Numbered from the stretch's first letter, positions 35,878 through 45,420 are shown. The stretch: DNA of 64,000 nt from Nitratireductor sp. (GCF_017794765.1 NZ_CP051236.1:2866176-2930175); one strand, 5' to 3'. Numbers and translations are program-made. Notes: generated by a model not told the origin, from the sequence alone.

Positions 35878-38730
35878 TCAGCCCGCTTCGTTCACGCGGG
35901 CAAGCGCCACTTCCAGCCGCGCCTTCGCATCGGCGAATTCAGCCAGTTTCTCGCGCTCGGCCGCAACGATTTCCTGCGGCGCATTCGTAACGAACTTCTC
36001 GTTGCCAAGCTTCTTTTCCAGTCGCTGCATTTCCGCCGCGGTCTTGGCGATCTCCTTTTCAAGCCGGGCAGCTTCCGCCGACAGGTCGATCAGGTCACCG
36101 AGCGGCAGGCAGAACGTGGTGTCGCCGAGCACGATCTGCGCCGATCCCTTCGGCGCCTCACCGGCAAAACCAAGCTCTCCCACGCGTGCAAGCCGCCGAA
36201 TTGCCGGATCGTGCCGTGCAATGCGCGCGCGCGTTGCCTCATCGGCATCGACTGCCACTAGCGGTGCAGTGGCGGAAGGCGGCACATTCATCTCGGCGCG
36301 CACCGAACGGATGCCGGACACCAGGTCCACAAGCCAGTTGATGTCAGCTGCCGCATCCTCGTCCTCAAAGTCGGGTGCCGGCCAACGGGTCAGCGCCAGA
36401 ACGCTCTCCCGGCCAGCGTCCCCTCCCGTATGTGCCCAGAGTTCCTCTGTCATGAACGGCATCATCGGATGAAGAAGCTTGTAGGTTTCTTCAAGCACGT
36501 AGGCCGCGCAGGCCCGGGCCTCGGCCTTGGCGGCCTCGTCATCCCCTGCGAAAACAGGTTTCAGAAGCTCCAGATACCAGTCACAGAACAGGCTCCAGAC
36601 AAACCGGTAGGCTGTCCCCGCCGCTTCGTTGAAGCGGTAGGCCTCGATGCTCTCGGTAATTCCCCTGGCGGCCCGCGTCAGCTCGGTCAGGATCCAGCGA
36701 TTGATGGCAAGCTTCGCATTGCCAGGGCGGAAGTTCTCGTCACGCTTGACACCGTTCATCTCGGCAAAACGCGTCGCATTCCAAAGCTTGGTGCCGAAAT
36801 TGCGATAACCAGCCACACGCGCAGGGTCCAGCTTCACGTCACGACCTTGCGCTGCCATGATTGCAAGCGTGAAGCGCAACGCATCGGCGCCATACTCGTC
36901 AATCAGCTCGAGCGGATCGATGACATTGCCCTTCGACTTCGACATCTTGGCGCCGTTCTTATCCCGCACCAGCGCGTGGACATAGACCGTGTGGAACGGC
37001 TCCTCCTCCATGAAGTGCATGCCCATCATCATCATCCGGGCGACCCAGAAGAAGATGATGTCGAAGCCTGTCACCAGAACCGAGGTCGGGTAGTATCGTG
37101 CCAGCTCAGGCGTCTTGTCCGGCCAGCCCAGCGTGGAAAAAGGCCACAGAGCAGATGAGAACCAGGTGTCGAGCACATCCTCGTCACGGGTGAGAATTTC
37201 GCCGGGCTTGAAATTCTCCAGCTTCTCCTCAACCCAGGCCTTCCAGGGCCCTTCATGCGAGATATAGTGCTGGATTGCAGCTTCAAGCGCGGTTTCTTCG
37301 TCCTTCTCGACGAAGACCTGCCCATCCGGTCCATACCACGCGGGAATCTGATGGCCCCACCAGAGCTGGCGGGAAACGCACCATGGCTGGATATTCTCCA
37401 TCCACTCGAAATAGGTCTTCTCCCAGGTCTTTGGCACGAATTTGGTACGGCCCTCGCGAACGGAAGCAATGGCCGTTTTCGCCAGGGTCTTCGCGTCCAC
37501 ATACCACTGATCGGTGAGGAATGGTTCGATCGGCACTCCGCCGCGGTCGCCGTGTGGCACCGTATGCTTGTGGGGCTCGACCTTCTCCAGAAGCCCCGCC
37601 TCCTCCATCATTGCGACAATCTTCTCGCGCGCCTCGAAGCGATCGATACCATCCAGTTCGGCGATCGTGCGCGCGAGCGGCGCGTCCGCACCTTCCAGCC
37701 CTTCGAGAAAAGCTTCATTGCCTTTAAGGGTGAGCGTGGCGTCGGTCGCCATGATGTTGATCTGTGCCAGATCATGGCGCTTGCCTACCTCGAAGTCGTT
37801 GAAATCGTGCGCAGGCGTCATTTTCACCGCGCCGGTGCCCGCTTCCGGATCCGGATAGTCGTCGGCGACGATCGGGATGCGCCGTCCAACCAGTGGCAAC
37901 AGCACATTCTTTCCCACCAGTTCCCTGTAGCGTGGATCCTCAGGATGCACCGCAACACCGGAATCGCCCAGCATGGTTTCCGGGCGGGTCGTGGCAACCA
38001 CCACATAGTCCCGCGTCTCATAGCCATCCGGCTGGCCGTCGGAGGGCCGCCAGGTGACCCGGTTGCCTTCATCGTCCAGCTTGTAGGGATGTTCATAGGT
38101 CAGCCCATCAGCCAGCGGATAGCGGAAATGCCAAAGGTTGCCGTTGGTCTCGACCTGCTCGACCTCGAGATCCGAAATCGCCGTCAGGAGTTTCGGGTCC
38201 CAGTTTACGAGACGTTTGTCCTTATAGATGAGTTCCTGCTTGTAGAGTGAAACGAAGACCTCGACCACGGCCTTTGAAAGTCCCTCGTCCATGGTGAAGC
38301 GTTCACGCGACCAGTCGCAGGAGGCCCCCAGCCGCTTGAGCTGGTTCATGATTGCGCCGCCGGACTCAGCCTTCCATTCCCAGACTTTGTCGACGAATTT
38401 TTCCCGCCCCATGTCGCGGCGGTGCTGCTGCTTTTCCATGAGCTGACGCTCAACCACCATCTGCGTGGCGATGCCCGCATGGTCCATGCCTGGCTGCCAT
38501 AGAACGTCCTTGCCGCGCATGCGTTCGAAACGCACCATGATGTCCTGCAACGTGTTGTTGAGAGCATGGCCCATATGCAGCGAGCCGGTCACATTCGGTG
38601 GCGGAATGACAATGGTGAAGGATTCCGCACCCGCTTCCGCGCCGGCTCCGGCCTTGAAGGCATCGGCCTCTTCCCAGCGAGCGGCGATTTTCGGCTCGAC
38701 GCTTGCCGCGTCGTAAGTCTTCTCAAGCAT
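35878..38730 (-). CDS. valS: Valyl-tRNA synthetase
   Basis: Class I synthetase of 950 aa. HIGH motif in PPPNVTGSLHMGHALNNT near residues 44-61; KMSKS motif in NGAKMSKSKGNVIDPLEL. The CP1 editing domain lies between (about 190-390), the anticodon-binding domain follows, and the last ~65 residues form the usual coiled-coil arm (RLEKEIAKTAAEMQRLEKKL). The start MLEKTYD is standard. It is followed upstream by popZ on the same strand, an order also seen in other alphaproteobacteria. Confidence 0.98.
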   Translation of the reverse strand: MLEKTYDAASVEPKIAARWEEADAFKAGAGAEAGAESFTIVIPPPNVTGSLHMGHALNNTLQDIMVRFERMRGKDVLWQPGMDHAGIATQMVVERQLMEKQQHRRDMGREKFVDKVWEWKAESGGAIMNQLKRLGASCDWSRERFTMDEGLSKAVVEVFVSLYKQELIYKDKRLVNWDPKLLTAISDLEVEQVETNGNLWHFRYPLADGLTYEHPYKLDDEGNRVTWRPSDGQPDGYETRDYVVVATTRPETMLGDSGVAVHPEDPRYRELVGKNVLLPLVGRRIPIVADDYPDPEAGTGAVKMTPAHDFNDFEVGKRHDLAQINIMATDATLTLKGNEAFLEGLEGADAPLARTIAELDGIDRFEAREKIVAMMEEAGLLEKVEPHKHTVPHGDRGGVPIEPFLTDQWYVDAKTLAKTAIASVREGRTKFVPKTWEKTYFEWMENIQPWCVSRQLWWGHQIPAWYGPDGQVFVEKDEETALEAAIQHYISHEGPWKAWVEEKLENFKPGEILTRDEDVLDTWFSSALWPFSTLGWPDKTPELARYYPTSVLVTGFDIIFFWVARMMMMGMHFMEEEPFHTVYVHALVRDKNGAKMSKSKGNVIDPLELIDEYGADALRFTLAIMAAQGRDVKLDPARVAGYRNFGTKLWNATRFAEMNGVKRDENFRPGNAKLAINRWILTELTRAARGITESIEAYRFNEAAGTAYRFVWSLFCDWYLELLKPVFAGDDEAAKAEARACAAYVLEETYKLLHPMMPFMTEELWAHTGGDAGRESVLALTRWPAPDFEDEDAAADINWLVDLVSGIRSVRAEMNVPPSATAPLVAVDADEATRARIARHDPAIRRLARVGELGFAGEAPKGSAQIVLGDTTFCLPLGDLIDLSAEAARLEKEIAKTAAEMQRLEKKLGNEKFVTNAPQEIVAAEREKLAEFADAKARLEVALARVNEAG

Positions 38731-38916
38731 AAGGGTTTCCGCGCTAGAGCAATCCCGGAAACATGGAAAAGGCCCCTCCGGAACTGCGTGGAATCAACAA
38801 ACGATCACCTCGCCACCCATCAAAAGACAGCAAAGCGACAGACCAGCAATCTGGTCTCTTCACAGAACGGTGTAAAGCCGAAGGGTCAGGTCAAGTCAAC
38901 CGGCAGGCGGTGCGGT

Positions 38917-39711
38917 CTATCCGCCACGCGCAATCCGCTCGATCTCCTCGCGCACGAGACGTTCGACAATGGTCGGCAGATTGTTGTCGAGCCAGTCCTG
39001 CAACATCGGTCTCAGCATTTCTTCGGCCATCTGGTCGAAATTGCGCCGGCGGCTGGCTTCAAAGGCTTCGTTCAACTCTCCGAACGCCGCAGCGACCTTG
39101 CGGCCGGTATATTCTGAGAGAATGCCTTGCTTCGCTTCATCAGCCCGCTCGGCAGCAGCCGGCAGGCGCGGTTCATTCTCATGCGCTTTATTCTCGACGC
39201 GACCAGCGCTCTCAACGGAAGCTGGCGCATTCGGTACAGCGTCAACCTCGGCGATCCGCTGCATCAGCCCGCGATCGACTGTCGAGGCATACGATGAGGA
39301 TGAACCTGCGACATGCGCTCCCGGGGCCTCGGCATCAGAGGCTGCCTCCGAAACTGACGTCTCCCGCAGCTCCGACTTGAAGGTTTCAACGTCACCCGAC
39401 GTGTCAGCGCTCGGCGCTTCGTCATGCCTGACCGGCTGGACGGGCGAAGCTTCTTCGCGATCCGGGCTCGGCTGCCGGCTCGGTGCATCGCCCCGGCCAT
39501 GGGCCTCGTTCCGCTGTGTCAAAGCTTCGCTCGCAGCAACAGGCTCGGGAACCGCTTTTTCGGAAGATTTTGCTGAGGGAGCGTCATTATCCTCGATAAT
39601 GCGCCGAATCGAGGCGAGTATCTCCTCCATGGAGGGCTCACGTTGACTCCCGTTGGAAGTCAGCGCCTCGACTGCAGCTTCCATCTTCTGCGCCCCAAAA
39701 CCCTGTGACAT
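38917..39711 (-). CDS. popZ: PopZ family (DUF2497) polar organizing protein
   Basis: 264 aa. A short conserved N-terminal helix (REPSMEEILASIRRIIEDND), a long acidic Pro/Ser/Glu-rich disordered linker (~45-190), and a C-terminal helical domain ending WLDNNLPTIVERLVREEIERIARGG form the three-part PopZ architecture. Known: PopZ self-assembles at cell poles, anchoring the ParB-origin complex and polarity factors. The start at 39711 (MSQGFG) is one of several candidates; ATG 39684 and GTG 39747 are also open. It precedes valS, as in Caulobacter. Confidence 0.88.
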   Translation of the reverse strand: MSQGFGAQKMEAAVEALTSNGSQREPSMEEILASIRRIIEDNDAPSAKSSEKAVPEPVAASEALTQRNEAHGRGDAPSRQPSPDREEASPVQPVRHDEAPSADTSGDVETFKSELRETSVSEAASDAEAPGAHVAGSSSSYASTVDRGLMQRIAEVDAVPNAPASVESAGRVENKAHENEPRLPAAAERADEAKQGILSEYTGRKVAAAFGELNEAFEASRRRNFDQMAEEMLRPMLQDWLDNNLPTIVERLVREEIERIARGG

Positions 39712-39965
39712 CGTAAAACTTGCCGCCTCCAACTGCGTCCGCCTCACCTGCCTGCCCGGAACGAAGATTTCAGATCTATCCGGGCGCCGGAACAGACGGT
39801 CGAATCATATGGACCAGCGTAACGCACGGTCAGCCCCATGAGAATCCCCGTCCCCATGCAGTTTCGGGTTGCACACAAGAATGCCGGGCTCAACGGAGAC
39901 CGGCATTCCATCAAGGCTCAATTTTTGAAAGAGGTGAGCAACACCCGAGGCGTAACAGGCAGCTC

Positions 39966-41330
39966 TCAGCGACCATCTGGGGTACGCAGGCCGTACCATT
40001 TGTCCTTGACTGCCTGGTAGTGCTCTTCGGGGCGATACTCGCTGACCTGAAGCCCGAGCCGGCTGGCGGAAAGCCGGCCGGTCGCCGACAGAATCGCAAA
40101 GCTGGCAACCACGATGTCGCGCTCCGCGTTCACTTGATTGATCTTTGCATCAATCACATCCGCCTGCGCGTTCAAGACATCGAGCGTGGTACGCTGCCCC
40201 ACATTGCGCTCTTCGATCACGCCATTGAGTGCCAATTGTGCGGCCTGCACCAGTTCACGATTGGCCGCGAGCGATTCCCGCGCCGCCTGATACTGGCTCC
40301 ATGCCGACACGACGGCCGCGCGAACCTGGTCGCGACTGACATCAAGATTGATGCGCGCCTGGCCAAGCGTTTCCTTGTTTTTGCGTACTTGAGCAGAGGC
40401 CTGACCGCCCTGGTAAATCGGCACAGTCAGGTTCAGCCCGATGCGTGCACTGTCGCTCGATCCATCGCTCGAGAGGCCTGGCGAGGTATCCCGATAACTG
40501 TGTGACAGCCCAACCGAGCCGGAAAGCTGTGGAAGGAAAGCACCTTCGGAAGATTTTACACGGAAAGATGCGGTGTCGATCTGGTGTTGACGCGCCTTGA
40601 TGACCGGGTGCTCTGCGAGGCCAAGCGCAAGCGCGCTGTCCAAATTCTTCGGCAGCAAATTCGTCAGAGGTCCGGCCGCTTTCAGGTCCTTGGGCGCATC
40701 GCCGATAAGCTGGCGATAAACAGCCGAACTGGATGTGACCGCCGCACGTGCCGCACTGAGCTGAGCCAGAGCGGCCTGCCGCCGGGCCTGGGCCTGTGCA
40801 ACGTCGGTCCGGGTCCCCTCACCCACGTCGAAGCGCGAGCGGGCCGAACGGACCTGCTCTTCCAGAAATTCGAGATTCTGCGCCCTTAACGCCGCGATCT
40901 GGCGATCACGAATCACATCCATATAGGCGCTGGCAGCGTTGAAAAGCGTGTCGAGTTCCTGATTTCTCAAGGCCTCATTGGCCGCCCGCACGGACGCCTC
41001 GGCAGCTTCCACATTGTTGCGCGTCTGAAAACCATCGAAAATCGGCTGCGTAAGCGAGATACCGAATTCGCCGGTGCGAATGTCGGTGCCGTCATTGTGG
41101 GTCAGAGCGAGCGAAGCCGTACCCTGGACACGCGGCCGCATGCCGGATTTCGCGATGGCGACATCTTCATCCGTGATTCGAACGCCTGCACGTTCCGCAT
41201 TGAGGGTGGAGTTGTTTTCGTAAGCCTTTGCCAGAGCACCCAGAATGGTCTCGGCGGAAACGGTGACTGGCGTCGCAATCAACGCGGATGAGGCCACAAG
41301 GGGGATAAGGAAACGACGATAAAAAGGCAC
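39966..41330 (-). CDS. tolC: TolC family outer-membrane efflux/secretion protein
   Basis: Trimeric outer-membrane channel-tunnel for type I secretion and RND efflux; 454 aa. The signal peptide is cut after TVSA (residue ~26). Two internally repeated OEP halves are visible (SLTQPIFDGFQTRNNVEAAEAS and NLTVPIYQGGQASAQVRKNKE), each followed by a long helical hairpin. Homologous to BepC/TolC of Brucella and Sinorhizobium. A nested hairpin leader lies 18-114 bases upstream of the ATG, next to GAGG. The preceding gene is a Pcm-like methyltransferase, as in related genomes. Confidence 0.94.
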   Translation of the reverse strand: MPFYRRFLIPLVASSALIATPVTVSAETILGALAKAYENNSTLNAERAGVRITDEDVAIAKSGMRPRVQGTASLALTHNDGTDIRTGEFGISLTQPIFDGFQTRNNVEAAEASVRAANEALRNQELDTLFNAASAYMDVIRDRQIAALRAQNLEFLEEQVRSARSRFDVGEGTRTDVAQAQARRQAALAQLSAARAAVTSSSAVYRQLIGDAPKDLKAAGPLTNLLPKNLDSALALGLAEHPVIKARQHQIDTASFRVKSSEGAFLPQLSGSVGLSHSYRDTSPGLSSDGSSDSARIGLNLTVPIYQGGQASAQVRKNKETLGQARINLDVSRDQVRAAVVSAWSQYQAARESLAANRELVQAAQLALNGVIEERNVGQRTTLDVLNAQADVIDAKINQVNAERDIVVASFAILSATGRLSASRLGLQVSEYRPEEHYQAVKDKWYGLRTPDGR

Positions 41331-41347
41331 GATCTGTCAACCTCGGA

Positions 41348-41444
41348 CTGTTATCGGCAGCCGCGTCTTTCAGGACACCACCACCCCGACTTATGTGTTC
41401 CGGTCTTTCGACCGGTGTCCACGCCCGGGAGACACCGATAACAG
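41348..41444 (-). ncRNA. Structured 5' leader of tolC, possible cis-regulatory RNA
   Basis: On the minus strand, a 10-bp outer stem CTGTTATCGG/CCGATAACAG (41435-41444 with 41348-41357) encloses a GGACA/TGTCC stem and an apical CCGGTC-GAAA-GACCGG hairpin with a GNRA tetraloop (41400-41415). The 3' arm ends just before the GAGG of tolC. A plausible promoter (TTGATC 41501-41506, TATTTA 41476-41481, wide spacer) would put the whole structure in the 5' UTR. I do not recognise it as a known riboswitch class. Confidence 0.55.
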
Positions 41445-41536
41445 CAAGTCCCCCACCCCCAAATCAGGCGCTCTTTAAATAGATGTTACATCAATCCCTT
41501 GATCAATTCCGTTGCAGGAAAGCAACAAGTCTCACC

Positions 41537-42211
41537 TCAAAAAATGAATGCCGGCTCCTCCTGGAACCCGGGCAGCGGCCTGATTGCGAGATTGAAGGCC
41601 GGACGGCTCGAAACGATGCCGTCGTCCTTCACGAAAAGATGCGCCTGCGCCGCGTTTCCTTCACCGATCACTGCAACGAGACGTCCCCCATCGCGCAATT
41701 GATCCAGAAGGCTCTGCGGAACACGGTCAACGGCCCCTCCTATGACGATCACGTCATAGGGTGCATCGTCTGCATATCCACCCTGCAAGGCACCGCCCAC
41801 GACGGCAACATTGACGCATCCGAGATCGCTGAGCGCCTCGGTCGCCATCCCCGCGAGCGCCTCGTCGCTTTCCAGCGCGACAACAAAGCTCGCGAGGCGC
41901 GATAGCACGGCTGCAGAATAGCCCGTGCCCGAGCCGACATCGAGAACCACGTCGCTGGACTGCACGTCAGCAAGCTGAACAAGCTTGCCGAAAGCCGCAG
42001 GCTCCATCAGATAACGGGCGCCGTTCCCCTCGGCAGCCGAAGCGATTTCGATATCCTCGTCAATATAGGCGAGTGCTTTCTTGCGTCCCGGCACAAAGGC
42101 CTCACGCGGAATCTCACCCATCGCTGTCAAAAGTGCGTTGCTCGTCACATCGGACGTCCGCAACTGCCCTTCCACCATATTGGCGCGCTGCTGGGAGAAA
42201 TCGATTGTCAT
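41537..42211 (-). CDS. Protein-L-isoaspartate O-methyltransferase family protein (tolC-linked)
   Basis: SAM-dependent methyltransferase fold, 224 aa, with motif I VVLDVGSGTGYSAAVLSRL near 85-103 and YDVIVIGGAVDRVP after it. It starts MTIDFSQQRANMVEGQLR, the standard N-terminus of the tolC-adjacent family in Hyphomicrobiales. The loop that holds TISQP in classical Pcm reads IEIASAAEGNGARYLMEP instead, so isoaspartate repair is uncertain. Only distantly similar to the gene at 11332-11985. Confidence 0.85.
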   Translation of the reverse strand: MTIDFSQQRANMVEGQLRTSDVTSNALLTAMGEIPREAFVPGRKKALAYIDEDIEIASAAEGNGARYLMEPAAFGKLVQLADVQSSDVVLDVGSGTGYSAAVLSRLASFVVALESDEALAGMATEALSDLGCVNVAVVGGALQGGYADDAPYDVIVIGGAVDRVPQSLLDQLRDGGRLVAVIGEGNAAQAHLFVKDDGIVSSRPAFNLAIRPLPGFQEEPAFIF

Positions 42212-42432
42212 GCGTCAGATCCCGAAGCCTGTTCTCGCGCGATGTGCAGGAGAGGTTTCCCGCTTCGGCGAAAACAACGATTTGAAGGGTTTGCTAACGG
42301 CTGCCGCCGCCCCTGTCAATCGCTCTGCGGCAGCCAGTCGTGGACCACTGACACCTGCCGAAAGAGCTTCCGGCGCAAGCGGAAAGGTCTGGCCATGTTG
42401 CAAGGGACCGCAGGCATGCGACGCTTCACCGC

Positions 42433-43368
42433 TCAGCCGGGCAGCGCAACGAATTCCTGGTCGTCTCCGTGTGGCAGGTCGAAAAGCCCCGCGCCCCAGT
42501 CTGCCCTGCGCCAGTCGTCCTTGGCCGCTTCTATGCGCTCTTGTGAGGAGGCGACGAAATTCCACCAGATGTATCGCGGTCCGCTCATTGTGGCACCACC
42601 AAGCACCATCAGACGCGCGCCTTTCGCTCCTGCCCCCACCGTAATGGGATCACCTGGCCGGAAAACCATCATGCGTCCTGCTTCAAAAACCTGCCCCGCC
42701 ACAGAGATTTCCCCCTCGATGACGTAAACGCCCCGATCCTCATGATCGTCCGGCAGTGGGAAACGCGCGCCGGCGTCCAGTTTTACATCGGCATAGAACG
42801 TGTCGGTATAGACCGTCGCGGGTGCCGTCTGGCCATAGGCGCTCCCCAGAATGAGCCTCAGACGCACGCCATCGTCGTCGATTTGGGGAAGCGCCTTCTT
42901 CCCGTGGTGTTCGAAAACAGGCTCTGCATCCTCCATTGCCTCCGGCAACGCCACCCAAGTCTGAATGCCAAATAGGCTGTGTGGCCCCTGCCGTGAAGCG
43001 GCACTAGTGCGTTCCGAGTGAGAAACGCCCCGCCCGGCCACCATCCAGTTTAACGCGCCGGGATGAATGATCTGATCTGAGCCGATGCTATCGCGATGAT
43101 GGAAATCGCCACGAAAGAGATAGGTCACGGTTGCCAGCCCGATATGAGGATGGGGCCGGACATCGATCCCCTGACCGGTCAGAAACTCCGCCGGGCCCGC
43201 CTGATCGAAGAAGATGAACGGTCCCACCATCTGCCGCTTCGGTGCAGGCAGCGCCCGACGCACCTCGAAGCCGCCAATGTCACGCGCCCGCGGAACGATC
43301 AGCGTTTCGATGGAATCGGCCTCGATATCATTCGGACAGCCCGGCGTGAGAGCGGGATTCCAGCTCAT
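42433..43368 (-). CDS. Pirin family protein
   Basis: Bicupin of 311 aa. The N-terminal cupin carries the metal-binding pattern RPHPHIGLATVTYLFRGDFHHRDS and later GVSHSER; the C-terminal pirin domain follows with PLPDDHEDRGVYVIEGE. Some bacterial pirins are quercetin dioxygenases or redox-linked regulators; the function here is not defined. The start at 43368 (MSWNPAL) has AAGGA six bases upstream. Stands alone, with 221 unassigned bases between it and the methyltransferase gene. Confidence 0.92.
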   Translation of the reverse strand: MSWNPALTPGCPNDIEADSIETLIVPRARDIGGFEVRRALPAPKRQMVGPFIFFDQAGPAEFLTGQGIDVRPHPHIGLATVTYLFRGDFHHRDSIGSDQIIHPGALNWMVAGRGVSHSERTSAASRQGPHSLFGIQTWVALPEAMEDAEPVFEHHGKKALPQIDDDGVRLRLILGSAYGQTAPATVYTDTFYADVKLDAGARFPLPDDHEDRGVYVIEGEISVAGQVFEAGRMMVFRPGDPITVGAGAKGARLMVLGGATMSGPRYIWWNFVASSQERIEAAKDDWRRADWGAGLFDLPHGDDQEFVALPG

Positions 43369-43727
43369 GACAACATCCTTCGTGGCAAACATCTGATTTT
43401 GAGAAAGTCTATCATCATGGTCCGTGGCCGGGAACGTCAGCCATATTGACAGTCTGTCTCCATCCGCAGGCCTGAGCGTTCCGCAGGTTGGACCGCGCGT
43501 TCATCTCCTGCCTGGAGCTTCTTCCTGCTGGCTGATCGCGTTCCGGCCAAAATCTGCATTCTGTCGACAGTCCTGTGCTGGAGCGCTTGCGCCCCGGCGC
43601 ATCGCGCAGATGAGGAAGCCGCCCATTTATCCGGCAGGGGTATCCCGGTAAGTCGAATTCATGAATTGCGTTCGCAGCGATATCCGGCACCGTTTTCCCT
43701 TGCAGAGCAAGGCTTGGGCAGAACGAG
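43369..43727. other. Intergenic region, nothing assigned
   Basis: About 360 bases between divergent pirin and the DUF1036 gene. Open frames on both strands lack SDs and recognisable sequence. The only motif seen is a short GAATTCATGAATT near-palindrome at about 43657-43669. It must hold the promoters of both flanking genes, but I could not place them with confidence. Confidence 0.6.
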
Positions 43728-44666
43728 ATGAAAGCATACCTGTCTTTTGCAATTTTGTTTCAGCTGATGCTGATCGCGCCGGTTACCGCCCTTGACCTTG
43801 AGGTTTGCAATTCGGGCGAACAGACGGTTTTCGTCGCTCACGCGGAATCGTCCCTCAATTCGCCTTACAGGGCTGTCGGCGGATGGACGCAGCTGACATC
43901 GCGCAAATGCTGGAAGCGCGAAGCTCCGAAAATGGACAGAATGTCGGTTCTGGTGGCCTATATAGACAAGAAGGGGCGCCTTGGTGCCGTTCCGTTCAAT
44001 CCCGATTTCCGGGCCGGCGGGCAATATCCGCTTTCTCGAGGCCCCTACTCATACTGCGTCCATCCCAGGGATCGTTTTTTCCGTCCCCAGGCTCAACCGG
44101 GTGGCAGGCACTGCCCGCGCGCCATGGTTCCCGTCAAGTTCCCTTTCTACATTGCGGGGCGACGGGCGTCAGGCAGCCTCGCCAAACTGCATGTGTCTGT
44201 TGAGCCTGGCACGCTCCACGAAGATCACGCCGTCATCCCCTGGGAGCCTGCGAAAGCCCCTCCCGACCCGCAGGAAGAGCGCTACGCGGATGCGGGCAGG
44301 ATAGATCTGTTGCGCGGCCCGAGCGCACGGCAGATCGAAGCGGCCGAATACCGAAATCTTCAGTTTCGCCTGCAGCTAGCCAATGCCTTGATTCTAAAAG
44401 ATGCGAAGCTGAAGATCCACGCGCTCGATCTGGACAGATGTCTGTCGACCAAGAACGGACCGTTCTATTGCCGATACAGGCTTGACGCCCGGATCGAAGC
44501 CTCGAAGGAGGTGCGTCCGATGGCCCAACTTCTGAACCTCGGCTTTCTCTTCAAGGGATACTACTGGTCGTCCTTCACGGTAAGCCGTGGCCGCTGGGTG
44601 ATCGAGAAGCAATATGAGGGCTGCAGACTTTCGGATGTGCAGATCAGATGCTGGAGCCGCAAATAG
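43728..44666 (+). CDS. Secreted DUF1036-domain protein with C-terminal extension
   Basis: 312 aa. The signal peptide is cut after PVTA (residue ~21). The following ~120 residues match the DUF1036 pattern: LEVCNSGEQTVFVAHA, then GGWTQLTSRKCW and a Cys-containing end (PYSYCVHPRDRFF). The C-terminal 150 residues, with DLDRCLSTKNGPFYCRY and GCRLSDVQIRCW, are not recognised; paired cysteines suggest a disulfide-bonded periplasmic domain. Function unknown. The gene stands alone. Confidence 0.82.
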   Translation: MKAYLSFAILFQLMLIAPVTALDLEVCNSGEQTVFVAHAESSLNSPYRAVGGWTQLTSRKCWKREAPKMDRMSVLVAYIDKKGRLGAVPFNPDFRAGGQYPLSRGPYSYCVHPRDRFFRPQAQPGGRHCPRAMVPVKFPFYIAGRRASGSLAKLHVSVEPGTLHEDHAVIPWEPAKAPPDPQEERYADAGRIDLLRGPSARQIEAAEYRNLQFRLQLANALILKDAKLKIHALDLDRCLSTKNGPFYCRYRLDARIEASKEVRPMAQLLNLGFLFKGYYWSSFTVSRGRWVIEKQYEGCRLSDVQIRCWSRK

Positions 44667-44751
44667 GCCGAGAATGCCTCATCCCCGCGTCACGGAAAAG
44701 CGCGGTTCGTCGCCGTCCAACGTGCTGAGAATACTGGATGGAAAGAAGAAT

Positions 44752-44825
44752 TGGAGGCCTCGCCCGGAATCGAACCGGGGTGCAAGGATTTGCAGTCCTC
44801 TGCGTAACCACTCCGCCACGAGGCC
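44752..44825 (-). tRNA. tRNA-Cys (GCA)
   Basis: Minus strand, 74 nt including an encoded CCA (44752-44754). The acceptor stem GGCCTCG/CGAGGCC has U73 as discriminator, expected for Cys. Anticodon loop CTGCAAA gives GCA. T-arm GGTTCGATTCC is canonical. Its promoter is at 44850-44878. Confidence 0.98.
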
Positions 44826-44849
44826 ATGCCGCAAGCGGCACCGGGCTGT

Positions 44850-44878
44850 TCAATAGGTTGCGTCCAATTCCTCGTCAA
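44850..44878 (-). promoter_or_regulatory. Predicted promoter of tRNA-Cys
   Basis: Minus strand: TTGACG (44873-44878), 17-bp spacer, TATTGA (44850-44855), placing the start about 18 bases before the tRNA. Confidence 0.6.
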
Positions 44879-44943
44879 GCGGGCAAATGTGATTGCCACG
44901 AAAATAACCGGGGAGACAGCTCGTTTCCACTGTCGCAATCCGG

Positions 44944-45246
44944 TCACCCGCCACGCGAGCGCTGCCTTCCTTCTCTCCGCCTGTTCCACCACACGGTGGC
45001 TTTGCGCCTTTGGCGGCGTACCGATGCGATGTCATAGGATAGTATGAGCAGGCCAAGGGGAATCATCCAGAAGCCAAGCACTGGCAGAAATCCGAACAGC
45101 CCGAGCACCACCAGCATGCAGCCTCCCCCGATTCGGGCGAGCCGTGACCGGGGGATGGGAATCCGCTTGCCCATGAGAGAGACCGAAGGGCGTCCGTTCT
45201 TCCCCGCCGCCGTATCTGTGTTTCGCTGCACCATGCGTCGTACCAT
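44944..45246 (-). CDS. Small two-span membrane protein (100 aa)
   Basis: A basic N-terminal stretch, then one or two hydrophobic segments (GGGCMLVVLGLFGFLPVLGFWMIPLGLLILSYDI), then a highly basic C-terminus with WWNRRREGR. The FLPVLGFWMIPLGL pattern is that of small PGPGW-like transmembrane proteins of unknown role. The start at 45246 has AAGGGG two bases upstream. An open frame continues to 45420, but that would run through the tRNA-Asn promoter, so the shorter form is preferred. It lies between two convergent tRNA genes. Confidence 0.7.
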   Translation of the reverse strand: MVRRMVQRNTDTAAGKNGRPSVSLMGKRIPIPRSRLARIGGGCMLVVLGLFGFLPVLGFWMIPLGLLILSYDIASVRRQRRKATVWWNRRREGRQRSRGG

Positions 45247-45364
45247 CGCCCCTTGGCGGCCCACCAATATCTTCCATGCCAATGCCGGACCTTCCATATG
45301 CGTTGCGAAATCCCTCAATGGGAGGGGCGACCTGAAAAAAACCGCGAAAATCACAATTGGCGCT

Positions 45365-45393
45365 TTGCAAAGCTGAATTTGGTTTGCTATAGG
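45365..45393 (+). promoter_or_regulatory. Predicted promoter of tRNA-Asn
   Basis: TTGCAA (45365-45370), 17-bp spacer, TATAGG (45388-45393); the start would be near 45400, about 20 bases before the tRNA. Confidence 0.6.
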
Positions 45394-45420
45394 CACGCTC
45401 ACTCGCACGAGCACAGGCAT

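Noticed and set aside
45247..45420. N-terminal extension of the small membrane protein
   Set aside because: It would overlap the predicted tRNA-Asn promoter and lacks an SD.
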